Assembly (NCBI GenBank): GCA_963920635.1 | Contig: OY987298.1 | Location: 868,001-932,000, forward strand | DNA length: 64,000 bases | Reading direction: 5' to 3' | Source of the DNA: Pseudeuparius sepicola | Taxonomy: Eukaryota > Arthropoda > Insecta > Coleoptera > Anthribidae | Shown here: one piece after another, positions 23,289-34,439 of the stretch | Layout: each line of letters starts with the position of its first letter | Numbering within the stretch: position 1 is the first letter of the stretch | Program-made: the position numbers and the translations under genes | Notes under the pieces: generated by a model | The model's input: only the letters and a program-made list of their open reading frames with translations | What the model was told of the DNA's origin: nothing | The model's database searches: none

Positions 23289-23733
23289 TCATACTTCCAT
23301 TTCTTGTATCTTGTATAAAATTGAGTCGTCAATCTCGAACGATAAATTAATTACCCTAAACGGTAATCAAACAAACCTAACAATCGCACCGTCATTACGC
23401 GTTATATTCCCCGGCATTCCGCAGCTTCATTCCCCAGTTAATTCGACCAAATAAACACGGAAACTTCCCCATTCAGAATATAACTCGCCTAAACTTTGGC
23501 CAACACATCACCGGTTGACCCCCTTTAAAGAATACCGAGTCTAGACTTTAAATCCCATTAGAGCAACAAGTGGCCGTAACACTGATATTATTATGTCGTG
23601 TACGATAAATTCATTTATCTGAGAACGGTTGGGATAGGGAGAATTTTACGATATTTTCTTTAGCAAGAAAATATCCGGGCAAATCGTACGATTTTTTCGT
23701 TGTTGTTTAAAACAAAAAAGTTGTAAAAGTATA
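23289..23733. other. Intergenic DNA before the mariner element
   Basis: No ORF or repeat of note, apart from the segment 23543-23580 that resembles 18965-19005 in inverted form. Confidence 0.4.
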
Positions 23734-26045
23734 CAGGGTGTCCGGTAAGTTCGGGGAAATCTCTCGCCAGCGTGTTGGTGACGTCAAAATATACCTGGTG
23801 TTTCATATATTTTTTTCCCCTAAAGTACTCCGTAACAGAACTACAGGGTCCCAAAGGGGTACTCACTGCTTTACATTTTTTGATTTAACTTTTGAACGCC
23901 CTTGTATATTTTGATGAAATTTTGGAATTTTGCATAGACGGTAAAAACCAATTACCTCATATTTGAATCATGCTTGGACAATGCCGTGGAAGTCAGGAAC
24001 GGACTTCACGCAATACCCATGGGCTCAAAATTTTGACTGGTATAAATTTAAAAAGCCGAAAACAATTTTTTTTAAAGCCTTGAACATTTCTCTTCAAAAA
24101 AGGTACTCTTTATTCGTTTCGAAAAAGTCAACCGTTTTCATGGAAAAATCGCTTTTTTGAAATCCGTAACTTAAGATGCAATAATGGAAACTACCAGAAT
24201 TTAGTGTTTTCACCTGACGGATAACAACAATTACGTGTGACAAGATTTGTCAATAATTTTTATTAGCACACTGCAATTTTCAGGAGGCATTAATATCGAG
24301 AAAATGAAAAAAAACAATGAAACTGTTTAAAAATAGTTTAATAAAGTTTGGTTATAAAGAAAATGTTTCGTTTAGTCGGGCAAATGTTCAAAGTGAGCTC
24401 CTTCTACCCGAATACATTTTCTTATCCTGCGAATTTTTTCTTGCTGCACCCTAAACAGCATTTCAGGATCATTTCGAATTTGATCAGAATAGTGAAATAT
24501 TCTTTCCAATAACTCTTCCCTGGTATTTACAGGAGTTGAATATACTAGTCCCTTGAGATGACCCCAGAAAAAAAAATCTAACGGATTGAGGTCAGGAGAC
24601 CTAGGTGGCCACAAAACAGGTCCTCCTCGGCCTATCCAACGATTGTCAAAGTGCTGGGTTAAGTAGAGACGTACCTCCCGGGAATAATGTGGGGGAGCGC
24701 CATCGTGCATAAACCACATTTGATTCCTTATTTGTAAGGGCACATTTTCCAGTAAATCATTTAAATTATTTTGTAAAAAATGTAAATACAGAGCTCCATT
24801 CAAACGTTCATCCAAAACAAAAGGACCAATCAAATTATTCCCAATTATCCCTGCCCAAACATTAACCAGAAATCTTTGTTGGTGCTTGATCTGAACTATG
24901 GCGTGAGGGTTTTCGTCATGCCAAATGTGCAGATTTCGACTGTTGGTAATACCGTCTCTCGTGAAGCCAGCTTCGTCGCTAAATAAAACAATTTCTGTGA
25001 AACTCGGATCGCCTATAAATTGTTGCAAAAACCAGTTTGCATAGTTAAGCCGTGGACGATAATCATTCGGAGACATTGCATGCACTTTTTGGACGTGATA
25101 AGGATAAAGTAGCTGTTCTCGCAATGTTTCATGAACAACCCCCTTTGTGGTATTTAACTGAGCTGCAAGCTTACGAACGCTATTAGAAGGGTTTTCGGAT
25201 ATTTCATCCAATATGTGCTCTTCTAAGTTTTGATTTCTTGCTCTCCTTTGCGGCCCTTCCCCACCACGACGAGGTAAAAAACTACCTAATGTACATTTTA
25301 GGAGACTGATTGATTTATTCTAAACTCGGTTTGTTTACTACCTGTTTCTCTTAAACGACGATCAACTCTCACAAATGTTTTTCGATTTGGCAAATTGCGA
25401 TTTGGAAATCTTTGAGCATAAATTCTGCTTGCCTCCAGAGAATTGCAGTGTGCTTGTCCATAAATTAAATGCATGTCTGCATATTCGGCATAAGTATAAA
25501 AATGCTCCATTGCTAATAAAAATTATTGACAAATCTTGTCACACGTAATTGTTGTTATCCGTCAGGTGAAAACACTAAATTCTGGTAGTTTCCATTATTG
25601 CATCTTAAGTTACGGATTTCAAAAAAGCGATTTTTCCATGAAAACGGTTGACTTTTTCGAAACGAATAAAGAGTACCTTTTTTGAAGAGAAATGTTCAAG
25701 GCTTTAAAAAAATTTGTTTTCGGCTTTTTAAATTTATACCAGTCAAAATTTTGAGCCCATGGGTATTGCGTGAAGTCCGTTCCTGACTTCCACGGCATTG
25801 TCCAAGCATGATTCAAATATGAGGTAATTGGTTTTTACCGTCTATGCAAAATTCCAAAATTTCATCAAAATATACAAGGGCGTTCAAAAGTTAAATCAAA
25901 AAATGTAAAGCAGTGAGTACCCCTTTGGGACCCTGTAGTTCTGTTACGGAGTACTTTAGGGGAAAAAAATATATGAAACACCAGGTATATTTTGACGTCA
26001 CCAACACGCTGGCGAGAGATTTCCCCGAACTTACCGGACACCCTG
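23734..26045 (-). mobile_element. Complete mariner/Tc1-type transposon with ~535 bp TIRs
   Basis: Ends are CAGGGTGTCCGGTAAGTTCG and its reverse complement, both flanked by TA, the duplication made by this superfamily. The inverted repeats run from 23734 to about 24268 and from about 25511 to 26045. By eye they are almost identical (only isolated differences), so mirrored ORFs appear at 23963-24160 and 25619-25816. The transposase lies between them on the - strand and its start codon sits at the inner edge of the right repeat. Near-identical arms and an unbroken gene suggest a recent insertion. Confidence 0.9.
24372..25510 (-). CDS. Mariner/Tc1-type DDE transposase, apparently intact
   Basis: The cut-and-paste transposase of the 23734-26045 element. 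Exons read as 25510-25342 and 25285-24372, joined over a 56 bp intron (CAG|GTAGTA...CATTAG|GT) that restores the frame and gives 360 residues without a stop. The N-terminal part (about 1-130) has the helix-turn-helix character of the family. The catalytic region shows LFSDEAGF (D about 160), WFMHDGAPPHYS (D about 251) and SPDLNPLDFFFWGHLK (D about 288), with about 36 residues between the second and third aspartates. The protein ends CIRVEGAHFEHLPD. The start was chosen as the first methionine in frame (MEHFYTYAEYADMHL). The intron is inferred: without it, the first exon runs into a stop after ETGSKQTEFRINQSVS. The alternative is a one-off insertion, which would make the copy inactive. Confidence 0.9.
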
Positions 26046-27361
26046 TATAATCTGTCAGGTATTATGTTGTAAGTTGAAATTTGGTATAGGTACCTACTTC
26101 TGTATTTTGAAAACGGTATCATCAAACTTAAAGCCATTCGAAAGATCAGTTTGAATCTTTTAAATGTCGGAGAACTAATTTCTTATACCTTCCGTAAAAA
26201 TTAAGATATTTGAAAAAGCCAAAGTGTGTTTTGGAGGTGAAAGTTATTGCAAATTCCAAAATTGGTCATTTGGCCACATTCATTAGGAATATCTTGATGC
26301 CAATTAAACAGGGTGGTCCAATTTTATGGATAAAACTTCAGGAATCTATATAAACTGGTATCGAAATCCTAACGGTTTTTGTGATACAGGGTGTCAAAGT
26401 TCGTTTTTTTTTCAAGTTTTCTTTAAGACTAATTTATCTTATAATTGATTGAGAAATTTAGTGAAGGCAGAAAAGATTACTTTTCCAGTGGAGTACAATT
26501 TTTTATTAAAAAATATGATGGTTGACACCGCGTCTTCGGCACTGGTGGAAGTAGACAGGTCAAATTATTTTTAATTTATAGCACTTAATGTGTATCTACA
26601 CTGTACCGTTGAGTGAGGAATAAGAGCGTACCAAATACTGTCTTCCTGTGAGAGAAATTAAAAAAATATATGAAAAAAAAGTTTTATCCATTTTATCCTG
26701 TATACAAAATTTTCTTTCTACAACATCCTGGTTGAATTTCATTAAGATCAAATAATTATAACCGGAAATTCATGCTTTTTTCATGGTCCAAAAATGTAGG
26801 AAATGCATGAAATTGAAAAAGAAAAATTTTAAATATCGGTCGTTCGATAAATAGTTTCTTGTAAATTAGAAAAAAATCATATATCAGAAAACACAGGAAA
26901 AACACTCCAAAGTTATAGTGCCTCGTATAATTAAAAATCATTATTTTAAACTTTTTCAAATACAGCTTTTGCCGCACTTTTTTGTTCTCTTTTGAATTTC
27001 GAAGTCTATTTTAGAATTATATTAGAATATTTTAGAATTCCAAGTTATTTTCAAAATTGGATTCCCTAAAAATCGATTTTCCCTAAAAATAGGTACGCAT
27101 TTTTTATCCTATTATTATACCCTATACATATCAGTCGTAGGATACCTAAATAGTTTTGAATTACGAGAAATCATATTCCAATAAGAGGCCCTGACGAGTT
27201 TTATACTTTTATACTCAGACTCAACTTAATAAATTAAAAAATTTTGAAATATCATTTTAGTGTATTTTTTTGTGCTCTTTCAGATGGCGAAGTCAGGTTT
27301 TATATAAGATTTATAGCTTTTAAGATATTTTGAACAAAAGGGACAAAAGTGCGATGAAAAT
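26046..27361. other. Intergenic AT-rich DNA, nothing recognised
   Basis: No domain-bearing ORF. TACAGGGTGTCAAAGTTCG at about 26389 resembles a mariner-type MITE end, but no partner end was found. TTCCCTAAAAAT occurs twice in close succession near 27063-27090. Confidence 0.4.
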
Positions 27362-27975
27362 GTTTTTTATTATACTTCTTTGACAACACCTTATTTTCAT
27401 CTGTTTTAGCAATAATGAAAGATGGGGTTTTTCGGGCTAGCGCACGGAAACAGCGCATGGAAAAACTTTCCGCGCGCTGAATAAAAATACCGAATATATG
27501 GCTTTAAAATAGAAATATACAGCAAAGTAAACTAAATTTAAGAAACTCTATATGCTCTCTGATATTTAACATGTACCTATTTTGTATTTTAATTCGTAAG
27601 TGTTTCAATATTTAGATACATTTCTGTAATATTTTTGACGTTTTATTCACCTTATCTGACAATAACTAATTTATAACAAAGCACCTTTGAAATAATTTGA
27701 GAGTAATCATGGAAACGCAACATACATACCAAACACTATATTGTCTGCATTGTTTATTTTTTGTCAATTAAATTTATTATAATATGCCGATAAAATGTTT
27801 TAAGTTTCCGTTTTCAAAGAAGTATAATAAAAAATATCGTTCATTACACGTCCAGAAATAGATTTTTCCGTGCTTGCATGACTTCCCGTGTTTGGCTGCG
27901 CCTCACACGGCAATTTGACACGCGCGCACGGAAAAATCTTTATTTCCAGACTCGTAATGAAATATACTATTTCGA
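27362..27975 (+). mobile_element. MITE family M, copy 1
   Basis: It starts near TTTTTTATTATACTTCTTTG and runs through GGGGTTTTTCGGGCTAGCGC and AAGTTTCCGTTTTCAAAG, with a palindromic tail (ACGTCCAGAAATAGATTTTT against AAAAATCTTTATTTCCAGAC). The same unit recurs inverted at 57010-57600 and forward at 58869-59480. TTATTATACTTCTTTG and CAAAGAAGTATAATAA form an internal inverted pair. Any ORF is incidental. Confidence 0.85.
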
Positions 27976-28101
27976 AATGGTTTATTCTATCGCGGAAAGG
28001 GTAGAAATTGTGGAAATTTGTTATCGAAATCATGATTGCGCTAAAGCTACACCACGAATTGCAACAATTTCTAACCTTTCCGCGACAGAATAAACCATTT
28101 C
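27976..28101 (+). pseudogene. Transposase N-terminal helix-turn-helix fragment
   Basis: From ATG at 27978, a short frame reads MVYSIAERVEIVEICYRN and continues HDCAKAT. This resembles the first residues of the helix-turn-helix (DUF4817 type) found in insect mariner-like transposases (AERVEIVxxYxxN). The segment is bounded by an inverted pair, AATGGTTTATTCTATCGCGG and the complementary block ending at about 28101. Only the domain start remains. Confidence 0.45.
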
Positions 28102-28109
28102 AAAAACAC

Positions 28110-28979
28110 GTTTACACTTTCAATAGCAGGCTGAAACTAACTATTTCGTGGTTACAAGCAAAAAAACTGGATTTTTTTGTGAAAGTGACTTTTTGTTACA
28201 TATTTTAAAAAGATATAAGGTTTGAATTCGTATGAACTATTTCTTGTTTTGCTTCAGCATTTTCATTTGTGACTTTTGTGTAAACTGATCGACACGTCAA
28301 TAAAAAATAGGTAATTTGGTCTTGTGTAGTAGATAAAAACTCAATAGTGGCGGGCATTTGTGTAGAAATTACTACGCGTACGGTGGATTGTCAACTTTCC
28401 GTTTTTAGCCAATAATTCTGTCAAATCTCAACAGATTTATAAAAACGACGCATCACTATATTCGCAATTAAAAGGGCTTTAAAATGATGCGCCCCGAGTG
28501 GGGTAGTTTCATTTGAAATTTTCAAGTTGGGGTTGCTAGGGATTAGGGGGATAAACATATCGGGATGGCTTGACTGTCAAAATAGCTCCCCCAAAAGACA
28601 AAAATCGACGGGTCTCGGCGAATTTTCAAATATTTTTCGGTTTTCTAATTTTTGGGGGGTCAAGTTTTCGTTGGGAAACCCTGTACAATCAAAAAATGTG
28701 TGTATATGAATTTCCTGACTACTTCTTTCTCCTCTTTCGATTAATGCACTTAATTTTACCATATCATGGATAGTTCTGGCGTTAATTATCTTTGATGGCA
28801 GAAAACATCGCCGCAAAATCGAATTTTGCCCAGTTTTGGCACTTACTAAAAGATATTGCAAATTAGTTTCGTTTTTTATGGTCTAATTTCACTTGCCACT
28901 TACTTTTGCCGAGTGATTAAAGTGTTCTGGGACACCATGTATATTATCTGCGGGGTACTGTACTCGTGACACTGACGCA
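28110..28979. other. Intergenic DNA, no gene recognised
   Basis: Overlapping short ORFs at 28527-28861 on both strands have no recognisable domains. GGACACCATGTATATTA near 28930 and CCCTGTACAATC near 28680 resemble MITE ends. Confidence 0.4.
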
Positions 28980-31024
28980 GGTATAGTATTTCTAAAGTCA
29001 CTTGGAACAGCATAGAAACCTGTGAATTTTATACGGGTGATTTCGGCTGATAAGTCTGGTATTTTTACCAGTAGCAGAGCGTGGTAAAAGCTATAAAATA
29101 GATCGCGCCTCGTATATCACTGTGTTCCAAGTGAGTTCTTTATATTTTACCAGGGTAGCTCGAGAACAGGCTCTTCCGGCAACAAAATACGAGTCAAAAC
29201 ACTTTTTTAACCATATTAAACCGCACCTGGTATTATAAGTAAAAGCAGATGAAGGAGACAGAGACGATAGATATTGTAGTAAAAACAAGTGACTGCATGC
29301 TCGCCTAATATAATATATCACCAATACTTGCATGGGTTACACTGTTCGACGGCTGGCCACTTGTGCAGCGAAATGCGGTGGATAGGCGTGCGATAATTTC
29401 ATAGATTTTAGGATATACTTGCGTAAATAGTTGTAATCGATATGGCTTTTTAGAGACCTGGTGCATTTACCTTTACGTTGTGTTTGACGACAACCTTAAA
29501 AAAAAACATTAAAAATGAAATATTATGTTGCTTTTAGAATATCTTTAAAAAACTGCGTGACGCTTATGTCCTATATTGAGTTTTTTTATGCAATTAGAGT
29601 TTTTATGCTGTTTCAAGTGACTTTAAAAATACTATATAGTATTTTAATAATAATAAAGTAATACTATACAGGGTGTTCGAAAAATAGACGGAGATATTTT
29701 AGAGGGTGATTCCCTGTTAAGAAATATGAAAAAAAGTTTCTATAAACATGGGTCCGGAAATGCAGAGTTTTCAAGATACAGGATGTTAAATATATTGCAT
29801 GTCGCTGGACAAAATTGGTTTATCAATTTTTGCAAAAAAAATCACAAGTGCCTTGGAAAACAAATAATCAAAAGCATTTCTAGGAAAGAGTGTTATTGCA
29901 ACTTTTCCAATATCATAACATAAAGTACACTACAACCAATTTTGTCCAGTGACATGCAATAAAACGGTTTTTATTTTTTTTTTCTCGAAAACGAAGTGAG
30001 ATAGGAAAACAATACAAGAGGGAAAGAAGTTGTATTTTTAGATGCTTAATCAAACAAAAAATATTAAAGTTACAAAAAAGGTAGTGGCGTACATTTTTTT
30101 GATAATAATATTCGCTAAGGTGCCCCCCGGGACGCCACTGGACTTAATAAATTTAATCTAGTTAGGGCGAAATTAGCCTCTTAATACAACAAATAACATT
30201 GCCAAATTTCAACAGAATCGAGTAAATAATTTTTAAGACATTAATAATTTCATGTTTTATTTTTTTTTTATTTAACATCCTGTATCTTGAAAACTCTGCA
30301 TTTCCGGACCCATGTTTATAGAAACTTTTTTTCATATTTCTTAACAGGGAATCACCCTCTAAAATATCTCCGTCTATTTTTCGAACACCCTGTATAGTAT
30401 TTTTTTGATACTAGTATTTTTTAATAGTATATAGTAATTTTAAAGTCACTTGAAACAGCATAAAAAAACTCAATATAGGACATAAGCGTCACACAGTTTT
30501 TTAAAGATATACATATTCTAAAAGCAACATAATATTTCACTTTTAAGGGTTTTTTTAAGGTTGTCGTCAAACACAACGTAAAGGTAAATGCACCATACAA
30601 TATTGTCAAAAGGTGTCTAAAAAGCCATATCGCTGTACAAGTGGCCGGCCGTCGAACAGTGTAGCCCATGCCAGTATTGGTGATATATTATATTAGGCGA
30701 GCATGCAGTCAATAATTGTTTTTACTACAATATCTATCGTCTCTGTCTCCTTCATCTCCTTTTACTTCTAATACCAGGTGCGGTTTAATATGGTTAAAAA
30801 AGTATTTTGACTCGTATTTTATTGCCGAGGCGCCTGTTCTCGAGCTACCCTGGTAAAATATAAATGAACTCGCTTGGAACACAGTGATATACGAGGCACG
30901 ATCTATTTCATAGCCTTTACCACGCTCTGCTACTGGTAAAAATACCAGACTTATCAGCCGAAATCACCCGTATCAAATTCACAGGTTTCTATGCTGTTCC
31001 AAGTGATTTTAGAAATACTATACC
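28980..31024. mobile_element. 2 kb composite palindrome: two inverted TIR elements around a MITE
   Basis: The outer ends GGTATAGTATTTC (28980) and GAAATACTATACC (to 31024) begin arms that mirror each other over 600-660 bp. Each arm is itself bounded by inverted repeats: outer TAAAGTCACTTGGAACAGCA and, at the inner end, TGCTGTTTCAAGTGACTTTA (29609-29630) on the left, with the matching block at 30440-30460 on the right. So the palindrome is two copies of one element in inverted orientation (28980-29641 and about 30425-31024) rather than a single hairpin. The left copy has an extra stretch of about 80 bp near 29360-29440. Family E copy 2 lies between them. Confidence 0.75.
29667..30394. mobile_element. 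TIR element family E, copy 2
   Basis: 728 bp, nearly identical to 11091-11816, including ends TACAGGGTGTTCGAAAAATA and interior CGTACATTTTTTTGATAATA. It sits at the centre of the 28980-31024 palindrome. By eye, differences between the two copies are a handful of single bases, so the family was active not long ago. Confidence 0.9.
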
Positions 31025-31287
31025 CGCTACCACTAGTCCCCGGCCTTACGTCGGCTCGTGGGCATCCTCAACCTTCAACCGCCCGACGAGCTGTCACGTC
31101 CGCATTTCGGCCATTCTTCCGAGATACGTTCTGGCGGCCGCCGGGGCCGCCGGGCGTAGATTAGGACCGAACGACGGCCCGCTTCCAGGAAGACGGCTCG
31201 CGGTCGGCGGCGCGGCCTCCTCAGATAGAGAGTGTCGTTGACCAAACGCAGGCAAAAACGGTCAGCGGCGGCGGCGCCGCCGGGAAG
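31025..31287. other. GC-rich island flanked by a 9 bp direct repeat
   Basis: A 263 bp block rich in G, C and CpG is flanked by TACTATACC at 31016-31024 and 31288-31296. The left repeat is the natural end of the adjoining palindrome arm, so the second copy looks like a target duplication. The block has no obvious inverted ends, A tail or ORF. Confidence 0.6.
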
Positions 31288-31308
31288 TACTATACCAAAG
31301 TCTAGAAA

Positions 31309-33181
31309 GGGACTCTTTAAAATAATAGACCGCGAGATAGTGACAGATTTTTGGACGTGATTTTACTCAGTGTGCCTCGCAAAGGGCATTATGTGGCACA
31401 TATTCTCACAATAATAAAGTATGAATCAGAGAGTCCGTCATCCTGGGTTCTTCATGTGAAAAACTGAGTTTTCAATTATTCGGAAAATATGCGTTTTGAT
31501 ATGATTTTATACAGGCTGCCATGTGTTTTATAATGAAGTTCAAAATAGAAAATTCCTCGAAAAACCACATGCATACCGTTAGGGTGGGTCCAAAGGGCTA
31601 TTATTGCCAAGTGATCTTGTATTTTAGTAATTAATTTTTCCACGTTTCTGAACAGGCTGCCAATGAGAAGTATGCAAGTTCTTATTATGAAAATGCTGAA
31701 AAAAGGATGGCATACCTTTCGCGCATGTCCATGTACTGTTTAAATTGAATGTTATTTAATCATTTAAACGAGTTATTCGATGTAAAGTGTACTTGAACAT
31801 GCGCAAACGGTATGCCATCTTTCCTTCAGCAGTTTCATAACAAGAACTTGCATACTTCTCATTGGGAGCCTGTTCAGAAACGTGGAAAAAATAATTATTA
31901 AAATACAATATCACGTGGCAATAATAGCCCTTTGGACCCACCCTAACGGTATGCCTATGGTTTTCCGAGGAATTTTCTATTTTGAACTTCATTAGAAAAC
32001 ACATGGCAGCCTGTATAAAATCATATCAAAACGCATATTTTTCGAGTAATTGAAAACTCAGTTTTTCACATGAAGAACCCAGGATGACTGACTCTCTGAT
32101 TCATACTTTATTATTGTGAGAATATGTGCCACATAATGCCCTTTGCAAGGCATACTGAGTAAAATCACGTCCAAAAATCTGTCACTATCTCCCGGTCCAT
32201 AAGGGGACCCAGCATGTCACAGTCTATCACATAGGAAAAGTGAAGCCTTGAGGGGAAGTTTGTTTTCTGTTGACTCCAAGGAGACCACAAGGGGGCTGAT
32301 ACTAGGTTATGTTATATGTCAGTGTCCAACTGCCATCAGTTTTATGTGACATGCCAGTGCCATAGATTCTAAAGGAGGCAAAATATTTCCCATCATAATT
32401 CACAATTTTTAAGTTTTCTAACTTCCAGATACTCAGATGTGACAATTAAAGGTAATGCGGCCGTCTATAGTAGTGCCAATAATTGCAACCAGATTTTTCC
32501 TATATCACTTTTAGTTATCCTACAATTCCCATTAGGTGGGCATTACGTATAAGTAGGTAGTTAAAAACAAATCGTATTTCGAAAATTTTAAATTATTAAG
32601 CAGGTAGCTTTAGTCAGGTCTTTTTTAAAGAGTTTTTATCTACGACTACAAGTTTATTTTAAGTTTGTCAGGTACCTACTTTAGGAGAGAAATAACATCA
32701 CAAAAATGAATTTTATAATGAACACCGAGAAAAACTACATCGTTAGAACTACTAGACCCAATCTTATTAGTCTATCCCGAAATCTGTGAAAGTTCTTTGG
32801 GTAGATACATTCAACAAGGGAAGAAAGTTCAAGTATACATATTACAAATGGATTGAGGAACCTGGTAACAAGGTGCAATAGCGACAAATTCTTAAATAAG
32901 CAAAATCGGCACTACTAACTTACTATACTGAAATCCATGTCAACTATAAAATAAATTTCTTTCATTTGACAGTTGCCACATTCTACTCTTGCATACACGA
33001 AATTGTCAAGTATAATTTTTAGAAATCATGAAAACCATTATTAATTTTTACTAACAATCAAAGTACCTGTAATATTCATAGATTCTCCAATAAAATGGCA
33101 TACTTGGCATCACTGAGACCATTAGAATGAAACTTTGAAAAACTTTGGAAAAACTTTGGAAAATATAATGCTGGGTCCCCT
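31309..33181. mobile_element. TIR element family G, copy 1, with nested hairpin
   Basis: It begins GGGACTCTTTAAAATAA (31309) and is broken at once by the hairpin 31325-32199. It resumes AGGGGACCCAGCATGTCACA and runs to TGCTGGGTCCCCTTACTTTA near 33181. The interior matches 52661-53625 closely (GGAAAAGTGAAGCCTTGAGG, GGTAGATACATTCAACAAGG). The expected right end AAAGAGTCCC is missing because a non-LTR fragment abuts at TTTAGAATAGAATAG. Confidence 0.8.
31325..32199. mobile_element. Hairpin element H, copy 1
   Basis: An almost complete palindrome of ~875 bp. The left arm has GAGATAGTGACAGATTTTTG, TGGGTCCAAAGGGCTATTAT and CAGGCTGCCAATGAGAAGTA, each mirrored on the right. The loop is near 31740-31770. 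It is inserted into family G copy 1 (compare the uninterrupted TTTAAAATAAGGGG in copy 2). A truncated second copy is at 59643-60431. Confidence 0.9.
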
Positions 33182-34000
33182 TACTTTAGAATAGAATAGA
33201 ATATAATTTATTGCCTTTTAGACAATAAATACATTGTATAGGATCCGTCAAAAAGAATTAAACTCATATAAAAAAAGACAAACAATTTACAAAAAAGACA
33301 AATGAAATAGATAAATCTACATCAAGTTACATAGATAGACCGGAGTTATGTGCTATTCAAAAAATTCACTCACAGTATAAAAACATTTATTGATCAAGAA
33401 AATCTTCAATTGCTTTCTAAATTCTGATAATGTGCTGATTTCCCTCAAAAATTTTGGCAAGGCATTAAATATCACTAAACCAATACGATTTGGAGATTTA
33501 AACGCTACCAGACCGTTAGAGCTGGAAACGTAGAAGTCTTGATTCTGTCTGGTATCATAAGTATGTAAGTCATGAGCACGCAAAAAATTGTGCTTATTTT
33601 TAAAAATATACAGTGACATCTCCATCAAAAACAAACTTGACAGTGTGAGAATATTATACTCTTTAAAGAGTGATCTACAGCTGAATGTACTGGATTTACC
33701 AGCAATACAACGCAAAATCCGTTTCTGGGCCAAAAATATGTCCTTTGCATCTGTAGCCCAGCCCCAAAAACATATTCCGTATCTGAGACGTGACTCAATA
33801 TGCGCCTAGTAAAAAATTAACAGCTGTTTCACAGACAGGACAGTTCGTAAGTTCCTAATCATGTAGGCAACGGAACCCATTTTTGATCGTAAATACGCAC
33901 AATGACCGCTCCAATTCAGATTATTATCCATATGAAGTCCCAAAAACCTCACTTGCCACTTGCTGATCATCTCCATTAATTTTGTGATATATTTAATATT
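33182..34000 (-). pseudogene. Non-LTR retrotransposon, 3' part of reverse transcriptase ORF
   Basis: On the - strand, about 33980-33353 encodes the end of a reverse-transcriptase ORF of the CR1/Jockey-like type: FLGLHMDNNLNWSGHCAYL, then IRNLRTVLSVKQLL, AHIESRLRYGICFWGWATD, and AQKRILRCIAGKSS followed by FKEYNILTLSSLF. A stop lies between the second and third blocks (near 33810), so it is broken. The element's 3' end is near 33185, where the - strand ends in an (ATTCT)-like short tail. 5' truncation is usual for these elements. Confidence 0.85.
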
Positions 34001-34431
34001 AATTGTCCAAAATAACTCTACTTAGTGGTAAACAGAACATTGAAATCGAACGACTTCGCTCCGACGACAATGGTTGTTGCTTTATTGTTTGTTCTTCTGG
34101 CGTTGATACCTCGCGGGCGCACAGTAAATTCTACACCGAACGGAAAAAGTTGATGTGCGACTTTGGAAACGGAGCTGCGTCAACGTCAAACTTCAAACGG
34201 CAACGTCAAACGTCAAATTTTATAAGATCGGGCTTATAATGGAACGGGACGCCGCTGCCCTCGGAACTGCTGGCGGCGCGGCCGTGCGACGACGCCGGAT
34301 GGGCAGTACGCGGCGGCGGGAAAGCGCCACGAGGTCGGCGGGGGGGCCCGGCCCAGACCGCGGAGTGGCCGCGATATTGCCACCAGCGGCGGGGACTTTC
34401 CACCGGTTCCAGTTCAACCGTCTACTGTACG
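34001..34431. other. Spacer with a GC-rich island
   Basis: About 34230-34415 is a GC- and CpG-rich block without a protein domain. The three overlapping ORFs there are low-complexity and on both strands, so I do not call genes. AACGTCAAACTTCAAACGGC-type repeats occur near 34180-34215. Confidence 0.5.
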
Positions 34432-34439
34432 TACAGACT

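Noticed and set aside
30421..30669. 82-codon - strand ORF with hydrophobic stretches
   Set aside because: It lies in an arm of the composite palindrome and is an accidental frame.
31025..31287. rRNA gene fragment
   Set aside because: The GC-rich block shows none of the conserved rRNA words I would recognise.
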